Source: CAYJHC01 sp964370075 (lineage in GTDB: Bacteria > Bacillota > Clostridia > Peptostreptococcales > Anaerovoracaceae). From it: a DNA stretch of 10,148 nt. Numbering within the stretch: the first letter of the stretch is position 1; every line of letters begins with the position of its first letter. A program made the position numbers and the translations under genes. Under the pieces are notes generated by a model. It was not told the origin of the DNA, searched no databases, and was given only the letters and a program-made list of their open reading frames with translations. The DNA is taken from NCBI GenBank assembly GCA_964370075.1, contig CAYJHC010000073.1, forward strand, positions 1 through 10,148, given 5' to 3'. This document shows positions 1-7,410 of this stretch, piece after piece.

Positions 1-1324
1 TTACTGCATAGTTTACCAACAAATTTGGTTTCATTTGAACCATATGTGCTGGCCATTCTTGACCTTTAGATGCAACTACCAAATCCTCTGCTTCTTTTCC
101 TATTTTTTTAGCTGCCCTTGCACTACCCTCCGCAAGCATTTCTCCAATTCCTTTTTCCTTTAGTGCAATCTTCTTAATCAAAGGTCCAAACACACTTGAG
201 TTGCCAAAGTTAAGCTCTAATCCATCTGTATCTTCCTTTGTAATAATTCCATTTTCATAACAGTCCATAGCCCAAGCTATGGTAGCACCACAAGAAATAG
301 TATCAAGACCATACATATTGCAAAGCTGATTTGCATGACAAACATCCGCAAGATCTGAACTGCCACAATAAGAGCCAAAAGTGCAACAAGTTTCATACTC
401 AGGTCCACCATACTCCGGGTCCGCCTTACCTTCAATATCAACCGCAGCCTTACATCTTATTGCACACGCAAAACAAGTCTCTCTCTCTTTTAGCACTGTA
501 GTTCTGATAGCTTCTCCACCTATATCAAGCCAATTATCCAAGGTTCCAGCATTCCAATTGTAAGAAGGTAAGAAACCTTCTCCACCATTTCCTTCTACAG
601 TATCTGCCGAACCATTTAATGATAATCCAACAATTACTTCGTTAGCTGCCATTCTTTCTTTTGTGTTCTTTGTAAGAGTTTTCATTCCGACAGGATCATG
701 AGGTTTCACAGACAATCCTTTTTTCACTACAAAAGCTTTAAGGTTTTTAGACCCCATTACAGCCCCAACTCCGTTTCTTCCATTTGCTCTACTTCTTTGG
801 TGCATAATCGCTGAGTATTTCACCATATTTTCGCCTGCAGGTCCGATTATTGAAGCTTCTATTTTATCGCCTAATTCTTCTGCCAAAATATCTTCGACTT
901 CTCCCGTAACTTTACCCCATAAATGACCTGCTGACTTAATTTGCACTTCTTCTCCATCTATGAATAGGTAAACAGGCTTTTCTGCTTTTCCAGAGAAAAC
1001 TACAGCATCGTACCCATTTCCCGCAAGGGCTGCTGGAATATATCCGCCTACCTGCGAGTCTCCACAGGTTCCTGTTAGCGGGCTCTTTGTTGTTACGTTC
1101 ATTCTGCTTTGACCACTTATTGGAATCCCTGTAAGTGGAGATACAGAAAAAATTAATAAATTTTCTGGGCTTAAAGGATCAACTTTCGGGTCCATGTTCT
1201 TTAACATAAGATACATACCTAATGCAGAACCTCCTGGATATTTCCTATATGTTTCCCAGTCCAATTTCTCCGTGTTTACACTTTTGCTGCTTAAATCCAC
1301 ATATAAAATTTTAGCATCTTTCAT
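1..1324 (-). CDS. aor: Aldehyde:ferredoxin oxidoreductase, N-terminal 441 residues (truncated by window edge)
   Basis: Oxidises aldehydes to carboxylic acids with ferredoxin as acceptor, using a tungsten- (or molybdenum-) bis-pterin centre and one 4Fe-4S cluster; a cytoplasmic enzyme of anaerobes. The frame is open from an ATG at 1324 to the left edge, giving 441 residues; family members are usually somewhat over 600, so the C-terminal part, including the fourth cluster cysteine, is missing only because the window ends. Visible hallmarks are the N-terminal AFOR domain, the pterin-region segment at about residues 177-197 (RSRANGRNGVGAVMGSKNLK), the CxxCxxxC cluster motif at C284, C287 and C291, and a GGPEYET segment at 306-312 matching the conserved acidic site of characterised AORs. 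The start is supported by AAAGGAAC upstream. It has its own promoter and a long structured leader. The family assignment is firm. Substrate and metal (W is usual) are inferred from the family. Confidence 0.95.
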   Translation of the reverse strand, partial: MKDAKILYVDLSSKSVNTEKLDWETYRKYPGGSALGMYLMLKNMDPKVDPLSPENLLIFSVSPLTGIPISGQSRMNVTTKSPLTGTCGDSQVGGYIPAALAGNGYDAVVFSGKAEKPVYLFIDGEEVQIKSAGHLWGKVTGEVEDILAEELGDKIEASIIGPAGENMVKYSAIMHQRSRANGRNGVGAVMGSKNLKAFVVKKGLSVKPHDPVGMKTLTKNTKERMAANEVIVGLSLNGSADTVEGNGGEGFLPSYNWNAGTLDNWLDIGGEAIRTTVLKERETCFACAIRCKAAVDIEGKADPEYGGPEYETCCTFGSYCGSSDLADVCHANQLCNMYGLDTISCGATIAWAMDCYENGIITKEDTDGLELNFGNSSVFGPLIKKIALKEKGIGEMLAEGSARAAKKIGKEAEDLVVASKGQEWPAHMVQMKPNLLVNYAV

Positions 1325-1329
1325 AACTT

Positions 1330-1373
1330 ACCGTTCCTTTCATAATTTGAAATAATTCTTATATCTGGACGGT
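1330..1373 (-). promoter_or_regulatory. Possible hairpin masking the aor ribosome binding site
   Basis: On the minus strand ACCGTCC (1373-1367) can pair with GGAACGGT (1337-1330) with a single bulged A. The second strand contains the aor Shine-Dalgarno GGAA. The intervening 29 bases are AT-rich and mostly unpaired, so the helix is only 7 bp and may not be stable by itself. It could add translational control downstream of the riboswitch, or be chance. Confidence 0.3.
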
Positions 1374-1379
1374 CAATGC

Positions 1380-1421
1380 AAAAAAATAAAGAAGTTTTTG
1401 AATTCACATCCAAACAACTCC
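1380..1421 (-). terminator. Intrinsic terminator/attenuator in the aor leader
   Basis: Minus-strand hairpin: GGAGTTGTTTG (1421-1411) pairs with CAAAAACTTC (1400-1391), giving ten pairs with one bulged G and one G-U, a 10-nt loop (1410-1401), then a T-rich run TTTATTTTTTT (1390-1380). It lies between the aptamer and the aor start, about 56 bases before the ATG. Its first four bases, GGAG (1421-1418), are the same bases that close the upstream aptamer by pairing with CTCC, so aptamer closure and terminator formation compete. Confidence 0.6.
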
Positions 1422-1497
1422 TTTGCAAAAGGCAGGCACATAACCTCTCATGAACCCTAACGTCCTTGCATACTCTTTAGGCCTACAAGGCTCGGAG
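1418..1497 (-). promoter_or_regulatory. Candidate Moco/Tuco (molybdenum or tungsten cofactor) riboswitch aptamer
   Basis: The transcript leader starts CTCCGAGCC (1497-1489) and ends GCCTGCC...GCAAAGGAG (1437-1418). CTCC/GGAG closes the element. GTAGGC (about 1485-1480) can pair with GCCTGC (about 1437-1432), and CTAA/TTAG forms an inner helix. The 3' end resembles the GCCUcCC...GGAAAGG-G end of the E. coli moaA Moco RNA as I recall it, including closure directly after AAAGG. The element begins about 8 nt after the predicted transcription start and precedes a gene whose product needs the Mo/W pterin cofactor; compact variants lacking one stem (Tuco RNAs) have been linked to tungsten-using bacteria. 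I could not run a covariance model. An alternative is an unrelated structured leader. Confidence 0.6.
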
Positions 1498-1511
1498 AAT
1501 TAATTACCTAA

Positions 1512-1541
1512 ATTATACAATGCAATAAACTGAATTGTCAA
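1512..1541 (-). promoter_or_regulatory. Sigma-A-type promoter for aor
   Basis: Minus strand TTGACA (1541-1536), 18-bp spacer, TATAAT (1517-1512): both hexamers match consensus exactly. It predicts transcription start near 1505, just before the aptamer, and lies after the terminator of the upstream M20 gene, so aor is its own transcription unit. Confidence 0.8.
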
Positions 1542-1639
1542 TCAACTTCTATTTTTTTATCAATTTTCTATTGCATTTAAGCCTTTCCCCCTAATTTGAT
1601 TTTCAACACCACTATACTCAATCATAAGATTATCGCAAC

Positions 1640-1683
1640 AAAAAACGTTTCTATTGCAAATTCAAGTAATAGAAACGTTTTTT
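1640..1683 (-). terminator. Strong hairpin terminator after the M20 peptidase gene
   Basis: Perfect 16-bp inverted repeat, AAAAAACGTTTCTATT (1640-1655) with its complement at 1668-1683, and a 12-nt loop. It begins 34 bases past the M20 stop codon. Read on the minus strand the stem ends in TTTTTT followed by GTTG. The A/T ends make it usable in both directions, but only the minus-strand gene runs into it here. Confidence 0.85.
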
Positions 1684-1716
1684 CATCAGCATATCGATAT
1701 TAGGCAAATTGTACAG

Positions 1717-2973
1717 TTAAACCGAAACCTTCTTTAATGCCAATTTGTATATTTCTTTTATCTCCAAAAAATCTTCCTTATACATATATTCATTAGGTTG
1801 ATGTTCTGTCAATTCCCTTCCTGGAAACATAGGGCCAAAGGCTACAGTATTTTTCATGGCTCGCGCATATGTTCCACCACCCATTGTTATAGGAGAGCTT
1901 TCTAAGTCTTTAGATATTTCTCTGTACGCACTCATAAGAGTACTTATTAATTCTCCATTTTTTTCAAGGCAAATCGGATTCTCCCAAGACAAAAACTCAA
2001 ATTCGAATTCGCTAGATAAAAGAACTTCACTAATCGAATTTTTTACTATGCTCTCACTATAGCTTATCGGAGTTCTTACATCAATATCTATAATGACATT
2101 CTCATCATCTGATGAAACAAGCCCTACATTTACTGTGGTTCTCCCACTTTCCTCATCTTCAAATCCACATCCAAGCTGCTCTCCATTCAAGCTATCACCT
2201 ATAACTTTTTTATATTCATTACCAAGTTTACAATCTAGCTTCTTCATCAGTTTAGTTATGGCATTTTCACCTAATTCTGGCATGCTTCCATGAGCTGAGT
2301 CTCCTTTTTCTTCAAATACTTTCATTTCGCCATTTTTATTTAAAATTTTTGCTGTAGCCCAGTCAGGTACCATATTTGTTGCGTTTCCTCCTTGAATGAA
2401 GTCTACACCGCCATCCTCTTTTCTCATTAAAAGCCTAAGACTTAATAGACCTTTTTCTCCATACACCACTGGGAAGTCCGCATCTGGAGTAAATCCCATA
2501 GTTGGAAGTTCTTCTTCTCTCTTATAAGCTTCAACATCTCCCCAGTCTCCAGTTTCTTCAGAACAACCAAAAATTATTCTTATTCGGGATTTTAAATTAT
2601 CACCTTCTTCCTCAAGAAGTTCTTTCATTGCATGTATAACTGCAATTGTCGGCCCTTTATCATCGCAAATGCCACGTCCAAACAGCTTTCCCTCTTTCTC
2701 AACTAAGCTAAATGGCTCTGTCTCCCAATTATTCCCTGGAGGAACTACATCTAAATGAACCAATATCCCAAAAAGATTCTTACCATTTCCTATTTCCCCA
2801 TAACCATAAAGGCCTTTATTGTTCTTTGTTCTAAATCCATATTCCTTACAAAGGTTAATTGTATATTCCAAAGCTTCAGCAGGACCTTCACCGAAGGGCA
2901 TTTCTGCTCCTTGAGTTTCTCCACTAACACTATCTATTTCAATTAATCCTCTTAAGTCTTCTATTATTTTCAT
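1717..2973 (-). CDS. M20 family zinc metallopeptidase, PepV/Sapep-type dipeptidase
   Basis: Predicted cytoplasmic di-zinc hydrolase of the M20 family, which cleaves dipeptides or related N-acyl amides. The 418-residue product closely follows PepV in order: MEDL-like N-terminus, NPFG-like segment at about 25-31, HLDVVP at 73-78 (H73 metal ligand, D75), GRGICDDKGP at 99-108 (D104 or D105 bridging metals), SEETGDW at 138-144 (E139 catalytic, E140 ligand), TPDADFPV at 162-169, and TEHQPNE near the end (H391 ligand). All expected metal and catalytic residues are present, so it should be active. It is about 50 residues shorter than PepV, the shortfall apparently in the lid and C-terminal regions. 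No in-frame start codon lies between the upstream stop and this ATG; the ribosome site is weak (GGAAAGAG, about 12 nt away). It is last in the permease-DUF917-M20 block. Alternatively the substrate is an N-carbamoyl or other amide made by its neighbours; that is inference. Confidence 0.92.
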   Translation of the reverse strand: MKIIEDLRGLIEIDSVSGETQGAEMPFGEGPAEALEYTINLCKEYGFRTKNNKGLYGYGEIGNGKNLFGILVHLDVVPPGNNWETEPFSLVEKEGKLFGRGICDDKGPTIAVIHAMKELLEEEGDNLKSRIRIIFGCSEETGDWGDVEAYKREEELPTMGFTPDADFPVVYGEKGLLSLRLLMRKEDGGVDFIQGGNATNMVPDWATAKILNKNGEMKVFEEKGDSAHGSMPELGENAITKLMKKLDCKLGNEYKKVIGDSLNGEQLGCGFEDEESGRTTVNVGLVSSDDENVIIDIDVRTPISYSESIVKNSISEVLLSSEFEFEFLSWENPICLEKNGELISTLMSAYREISKDLESSPITMGGGTYARAMKNTVAFGPMFPGRELTEHQPNEYMYKEDFLEIKEIYKLALKKVSV

Positions 2974-3035
2974 AGTTATTTTGCACTCTTTCCATGATTT
3001 ACCAAATAATCAACTCCCCATATTTCTTATAGTCT

Positions 3036-3065
3036 ATTATATTAGTTTTCCAGAATTTATCTCAA
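3036..3065 (-). promoter_or_regulatory. Possible internal promoter for the M20 gene
   Basis: Minus strand TTGAGA (3065-3060), 18-bp spacer, TATAAT (3041-3036), in the 94-bp gap after the DUF917 gene. The -10 is consensus, the -35 has one mismatch. It could let the M20 gene be expressed separately from the upstream genes. AT-rich context makes chance matches fairly common. Confidence 0.4.
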
Positions 3066-3067
3066 AG

Positions 3068-4168
3068 TTATTTTTTCATTGGAACATATTCAACATCAAA
3101 CCCAAAATGCTTAGGCCCAAAGCAAGCTACTCCTGCTTCACTCTTCCACATTTCTGGCGCAGGAAGACCCAGTACTGTAACCTTCATCCCTACTTTTGCA
3201 TCAGGGTTTGTTACAGGAATTCCCTCTTCATCAAATAAGCAAATTAAATCTGGGCACGTAACATCAACATTACCGTTTTTATATGACATTAGATTTTCGT
3301 TTTTGAACCAAATTCTATATTCATCACCATCAAATTCTTTTTCACCCTTAATGTATAAGTCTCCAAAGTTAAATCCATCCCTTAATTCCCACGGGGTATC
3401 TGTAACTTCGCCTTTAAATAAAATTTTGCCATCAAACTTCTCAGCAATCTTTTCAGGAACGCTTTCTCCTGCTTCTTTAGCAAACCTTAAGGTCTCGCCA
3501 ATTTCTAAAGCATAACTAATCGCTCCAACTATTACCGACTCTCTATATTGCTTTCCTGTCATAGGGTGATCCACAACAGTAATAATATTGTCGCTTGCAA
3601 CTGCCATTGCTCTTACCATATCCTCTGCCCTAAAATCATCTACAACATTTTTCAGAACTGCAACATCACCAAATTTTGTTGCCAATCCCATAGGAGCAAT
3701 TGGGATATTATTAATGAAATAAGTAGAGTGTTGAAGTTCAGGAACCGATCTGCCTGCCGGATCCCCATCTACAATTGGTAGTCCCAATGTACAGGCAATA
3801 TGAAGTGCTTCCGCAGTGTTCATCCCTCCTAGCTCGGTAGAAGAAAGTGCATAAAAATTAACATTCATACTTTCTTCAAGAGCCTTAAGCGCTAGTATTG
3901 CTGGGTTACCGTCATAAATAGGAAGCCTAGCATATCTAGGGTCACTTTCTCCTCCATCCTCTGGAGTAGGTGCTCCACATCCATAGGGAGTTGCGATATA
4001 TGCATCATCAGGAACTTCATCTGCAGATATTACTTTCAGTTCTCTTCCTAATTGAAAATCCTCTTCCATCATTTTTAAGCCTTCTTTTAGACCACCGCCA
4101 CCGCCTGTCCCCACAACAGTGCAACCGTATAATAAATCTATAATATTTTCTTTTGAATATGTTTTCAT
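3068..4168 (-). CDS. DUF917 family protein (S-methyl-thiohydantoin desulfurase-like)
   Basis: Whole-length DUF917 protein, 366 residues from the chosen ATG. Visible family marks are a glycine-rich N-terminal motif GTGGGGG (20-26), a GCGAPTPEDGG segment (63-73), STELGGMN (110-117) and DGDPAGRSVPELQ (134-146), followed by a C-terminal beta-rich domain. From memory, Pfam now names this family after S-methyl-thiohydantoin desulfurase; members often sit beside hydantoinases and NCS1 permeases. No signal peptide or membrane segment is seen, so it should be cytoplasmic. The exact reaction here is unknown; acting on a thiohydantoin/hydantoin-like ring or an amino-acid amide is inference from family and context. 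An in-frame GTG at 4180 would add four residues (MRLK), but GTGAGG itself makes a good ribosome site 8 nt before the ATG at 4168, so the ATG is preferred. It sits between the CodB-like permease and the M20 gene. Confidence 0.9.
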   Translation of the reverse strand: MKTYSKENIIDLLYGCTVVGTGGGGGLKEGLKMMEEDFQLGRELKVISADEVPDDAYIATPYGCGAPTPEDGGESDPRYARLPIYDGNPAILALKALEESMNVNFYALSSTELGGMNTAEALHIACTLGLPIVDGDPAGRSVPELQHSTYFINNIPIAPMGLATKFGDVAVLKNVVDDFRAEDMVRAMAVASDNIITVVDHPMTGKQYRESVIVGAISYALEIGETLRFAKEAGESVPEKIAEKFDGKILFKGEVTDTPWELRDGFNFGDLYIKGEKEFDGDEYRIWFKNENLMSYKNGNVDVTCPDLICLFDEEGIPVTNPDAKVGMKVTVLGLPAPEMWKSEAGVACFGPKHFGFDVEYVPMKK

Positions 4169-4208
4169 TTTGAGCCTCACTCTTCTAATATTTCTTTAGT
4201 GTCTTTTC

Positions 4209-4225
4209 TATACTTACAAAGTATA
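4209..4225. repeat. Perfect 7-bp inverted repeat upstream of the DUF917 gene
   Basis: TATACTT-ACA-AAGTATA, perfect arms with a 3-nt centre, in the 194-bp gap between the permease and DUF917 genes and about 41-57 bases before the DUF917 start. It could be an operator half-site pair or a small AT-rich hairpin in the transcript. I see no convincing promoter in this gap. The rest of the gap is AT-rich with no gene. Confidence 0.4.
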
Positions 4226-4362
4226 CTTAATTTCTTAATCAAATTATGCCCTTTGCCCTTATTTGAAAAACACTCCTAAAACTTTCCATTTTTCTTTACC
4301 ACTATTTACAGTTAAGGTACTAGGGAATTTATTTTATTACAGTCTTTCTTCTGTAACTCCTC

Positions 4363-5622
4363 CTACTTAGTAAATAGCTTATAAATTACAATGTAAACAA
4401 CTAATGATATTATCGCACCATTAAAACTAGCTAACCCAAATGTAATAAATAAAGAACCTAAAATTCCTATAGCTAGGGAAACTATTCCTATCCAGTTTAC
4501 ACCTGGCTTCACCTTCCAGTTTTCCGCCTTTCCTTTTCCTATTATCCAATAGTCTGCAATCATTATTCCAGCAATAGGTGTAATAATAGCACTTAAATAA
4601 ATCAAGAAACTCTCGAAGTAAAAAATAATTTCAAAAGATCCTGCAACTGTCCCTACAACTCCACAAATTCCAGCAACTACTGGCCTATATTTGTCATCCA
4701 ACTTCAACACATTCATAAAATCCAGTCCTGTTCCATATGCATTTGCTGCATTGGCTGGCCAGGTAGATAATATTAATGCAACCAATCCTACAACAGGGAT
4801 TCCAATCCCTACAAATATTACCGTAACATCTTCACTACCAACACTTATTGCAAGTAAGGCTCCTGCTACAAGAAGCAAAACACCTAACGGAAATATTCCA
4901 ATAAGAGATGATTTCAGCACGTCTGCTCTAGTTCTTTGATATCTAGTATAATCTGCTGCAGTTATCGCGCCTATGATGAATCCTCCAAGTACCACATCAA
5001 TCCCAACTAATATGCCCATTTTTTCTGTTGGCATGTAATCCCAAAATACAGAACTAGATGTATCACTTATAGCTATATATACTGCAACCACAACTACAAC
5101 TATCATTACAGGCACTGCAACAATATTCAGGACTTTTAATCCATTAAACCCAAATACCGCCGTACTGGTCATAATCACTCCCCAAATAATTACCGAAACT
5201 GGAATTGGTATAGATATTCCAAAAGAAGTCTCCATAAGGCCAGAAAAGGCTGCTCCGCATATATTAGCGTTGATTGCAAACCACCCTATTGTAGATATCC
5301 CCAGTATAAGGGAGATGACAAATTGGCTTCCTCTTTCGCCAAAGGAAGAGCCAGCAATAACAATTGAAGGAACACCTAAGTCTCTTCCCATAATGCCAAG
5401 TATTGTGCACAATAGTACTATAATTCCATAACCTACAGCTCCTGCGATTAACGCTTCTGATAATTTCATTCCGCTTATCAATAAACTTCCAGTCCACAAA
5501 CTTGATGCCGTTATCATATAACCTGCTTGAATAAGGCCTACCGATATCCAGTGTTGCCTTTCTTCTAATGGCACCTTATTTAATGCAACTAGTTCTATAG
5601 ACCCTTTCTTTTTCTCTGCCAT
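4363..5622 (-). CDS. NCS1 family permease, CytX/CodB-like (cytosine/hydantoin-type transporter)
   Basis: Integral membrane importer of the nucleobase:cation symporter-1 family, predicted to bring in a purine, pyrimidine, hydantoin or similar ring with a cation. From the chosen ATG it has 419 residues, the same length as E. coli CodB, with about 12 hydrophobic segments. Family marks are SSLWTGSLL in TM1 (CodB: ASMWTGGTL), a GWFAIN stretch (CodB: GWFGVG), ADYTRYQR (CodB: ADFVRFGR), the TM8-like WPANAANAYGTGLDF (CodB: WTTNDNALYASGLGF) and PIAGIMIADYW (CodB: PVGGVIIADYL). Eight codons upstream an in-frame ATG at 5646 exists, but it would bury the perfect AAGGAGG ribosome site that lies 5 nt before the ATG at 5622, so the shorter start is chosen. 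It is the first gene of the minus-strand block and divergent from the PucR-type regulator, which is likely to control it. Substrate cannot be read from sequence. Confidence 0.93.
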   Translation of the reverse strand: MAEKKKGSIELVALNKVPLEERQHWISVGLIQAGYMITASSLWTGSLLISGMKLSEALIAGAVGYGIIVLLCTILGIMGRDLGVPSIVIAGSSFGERGSQFVISLILGISTIGWFAINANICGAAFSGLMETSFGISIPIPVSVIIWGVIMTSTAVFGFNGLKVLNIVAVPVMIVVVVVAVYIAISDTSSSVFWDYMPTEKMGILVGIDVVLGGFIIGAITAADYTRYQRTRADVLKSSLIGIFPLGVLLLVAGALLAISVGSEDVTVIFVGIGIPVVGLVALILSTWPANAANAYGTGLDFMNVLKLDDKYRPVVAGICGVVGTVAGSFEIIFYFESFLIYLSAIITPIAGIMIADYWIIGKGKAENWKVKPGVNWIGIVSLAIGILGSLFITFGLASFNGAIISLVVYIVIYKLFTK

Positions 5623-5735
5623 AACTTCCTCCTTAATATTATTCATATAAATGCAGTTTTAAATTAACTTAAATATATCATAAATCCACTTTGTATTCAT
5701 TGTTCTTCAGATTAATCTTTCTCATCGTTTTCATG

Positions 5736-5748
5736 CATATGCACAAAA
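5736..5748 (+). promoter_or_regulatory. CATATGCACAAAA motif, copy 1 (candidate regulator site)
   Basis: A 13-base sequence lying 6 bp upstream of the -35 box of the pucR-type gene and overlapping a TGCATATGCA palindrome (5734-5743). The same 13 bases recur exactly at 7782-7794 in the glutamate dehydrogenase leader. It is in the divergent region, so it could serve both the regulator and the permease. The binding protein is unknown; the PucR-type protein is the obvious candidate. Confidence 0.4.
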
Positions 5749-5754
5749 ATTTAA

Positions 5755-5783
5755 TTGCTTTATTTCATCCACAATGTTATACT
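5755..5783 (+). promoter_or_regulatory. Sigma-A-type promoter of the PucR-family regulator
   Basis: TTGCTT (5755-5760), 17-bp spacer, TATACT (5778-5783), giving a predicted start near 5790 and a leader of about 64 nt before the ATG at 5854. I found no comparably good promoter in the opposite direction for the permease, which fits a gene needing an activator. Confidence 0.65.
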
Positions 5784-5853
5784 AGCAGATAATTAATATG
5801 TCACAAATGTTTTTTGAAGATACATAGTATTTATTACAATTAGGAGACAATTT

Positions 5854-7395
5854 ATGAGTGTAAGTATACAAGACTGCTTTAATTTGCCCTCTTTATCAGG
5901 AGGAATATTAGTTGCAGGAGAAAAAGGGCTTAGTAACATAGTCACTGCCGTTTCAGTATTAGAATTTGATGATGGATACAAAGTTGGGGAGATAAATAGT
6001 ATTTCATCTCATAACGAACTTCTAATTTCATCTTTTTACACAATTAAAGACAATGTAGAAGCTCAATGTGAATCCATTAGGTACTTCCAAAGTACTGGTA
6101 ATGTAGGCTTAGTTTTACTTTATACAGGAACTGTTGTGAAAACTGTATCAACGGAGCTTATTGATACTGCCAACGAAATAGGATTTCCAATTTTGATTTT
6201 TCCAGATAATCATCACTTAATTAGGTATTCTGATATTATTAGTGATGTGATGGAAACTGTTCTCACAGAAAGTAAAAGAGAAAATAGCTTGAGCAAAAAT
6301 ATCCTAAAAATAATGGCTAATTTTCCAGAAAATTCTCGAAACCTAGATACACTTTTACAAGTAATTTCTAACCAAAAAAAAATCTCCTTATTTCTCTGTG
6401 ATGAAGAAGGCCTTTTAATTTCGAATGGATTTTGGCCCCTCCATACAACCTTAGACTACCAATATCTTTCTTCTATTTCCAACCTTATAGAAAGTGACGA
6501 AAAGATTACGTTAATACAAGATGACTTACCCGTTGATATTTACTCTTTATCTATTAGCCTAGATAACTCTTCCTTTAAACTAATGGTAATTGACCAAGGA
6601 AAAAATGTAACTAAGACTTCCCTACTTGAAATAGAAGAGGTTTTATCTTTATTCACTTCAATATACAACTACAACTCCTTCTTTCACGCAAAAGGAACAC
6701 TTATTGAAGCCTTATTACGGGATGACACATATTTAGTAGATAAGATATCAAAAACCAATAAAATTTCTCTACAAAAATTAAAAACCGTAAGCATAGTCAA
6801 GAATAAAACCACAATCTCTATCCCAATGTCCAGCGTTTCAAATAACTTAAACCAATTCCCCCTCCATCATGCAATAAATAAAGGACAGTTAATTATTTTA
6901 GGCACTGAAAAAAATATGGAAGAAACTTTTAATAATTACCTAAACGATCTTTTAGAAAAAAACAATACCTTCTCTATGTTCACCGCAAACATTAATGATA
7001 CTGACTTTATCTCTACCTATGATAAGATTCAAATAGCTATCCCTTATTTAGAAAAAATATTCAAACAAAAGAATATTTTTAGTGAAAAAGATTTAGACTT
7101 TGCTTTGACCCTTCATAAAATAGTATTCGAAGGGCACGAAAGCATAGAAAACTATTTATCAATAACTAAGCCTTTAATGCATGAATCTGCTGATGAACTA
7201 CTAGAAACATTATCTACCTATTACCTTGACTGTGGGTCAGAGGTCAAAGCCACTAGCGATTTGCTATATGTTCATAGAAATACAATTCAATATCGATTTC
7301 AAAAAACAAAAAAAATACTGGGCTATGATTTTTCAAAGCTCCCCTACCTTTTTGATGTCTATATTTCTTGCGCACTACATAGATACTTTAACTAA
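5854..7395 (+). CDS. PucR family transcriptional regulator
   Basis: A 513-residue cytoplasmic DNA-binding regulator. The N-terminal PucR domain (about 1-140) is typical: SIQDCFNLPSLSGGILVAGE, then ISSFYTIKDN at 58-67 and an EIGFPILIFPDN stretch near 108-119. A central region of about 300 residues carries no motif I recognise. The C-terminal PucR-type helix-turn-helix (about 446-513) shows LLETLSTYYLDCGS, the VHRNTIQYRFQK recognition region at 473-484 and KLPYLFDVYISCALHRY. Length is normal for the family. AGGAGA six bases before the ATG supports the start. PucR relatives activate purine, allantoin, proline or other nitrogen-compound catabolic genes, usually adjacent ones. The divergent NCS1 permease and DUF917 genes are the probable targets, and the shared 13-bp motif hints that glutamate dehydrogenase may be another. 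The inducer is unknown. Confidence 0.93.
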   Translation: MSVSIQDCFNLPSLSGGILVAGEKGLSNIVTAVSVLEFDDGYKVGEINSISSHNELLISSFYTIKDNVEAQCESIRYFQSTGNVGLVLLYTGTVVKTVSTELIDTANEIGFPILIFPDNHHLIRYSDIISDVMETVLTESKRENSLSKNILKIMANFPENSRNLDTLLQVISNQKKISLFLCDEEGLLISNGFWPLHTTLDYQYLSSISNLIESDEKITLIQDDLPVDIYSLSISLDNSSFKLMVIDQGKNVTKTSLLEIEEVLSLFTSIYNYNSFFHAKGTLIEALLRDDTYLVDKISKTNKISLQKLKTVSIVKNKTTISIPMSSVSNNLNQFPLHHAINKGQLIILGTEKNMEETFNNYLNDLLEKNNTFSMFTANINDTDFISTYDKIQIAIPYLEKIFKQKNIFSEKDLDFALTLHKIVFEGHESIENYLSITKPLMHESADELLETLSTYYLDCGSEVKATSDLLYVHRNTIQYRFQKTKKILGYDFSKLPYLFDVYISCALHRYFN

Positions 7396-7410
7396 TAAAG
7401 AATTACCATC

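Noticed and set aside
1856..2946. Plus-strand open frames of 60-80 codons opposite the M20 gene and similar ones opposite the other genes
   Set aside because: They are antisense to strongly supported proteins, have no ribosome sites and no recognisable domains.
4169..4180. GTG at 4180 as start of the DUF917 gene
   Set aside because: GTGAGG fits better as the ribosome site of the ATG at 4168; only four residues differ, so this is a preference rather than proof.
4337..4356. TTACAG/CTGTAA hairpin just after the permease stop as a terminator
   Set aside because: The stem is only 6 bp, mostly A/T, and no T tract follows on the minus strand.
5623..5646. In-frame ATG at 5646 as start of the permease
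   Set aside because: The perfect AAGGAGG ribosome site lies between it and the ATG at 5622, and nothing like a ribosome site precedes 5646.
5734..5743. TGCATATGCA palindrome as a stand-alone operator
   Set aside because: Only half of it is shared with the gdh leader, and short A/T-rich palindromes are common; it is noted within the 13-bp motif instead.
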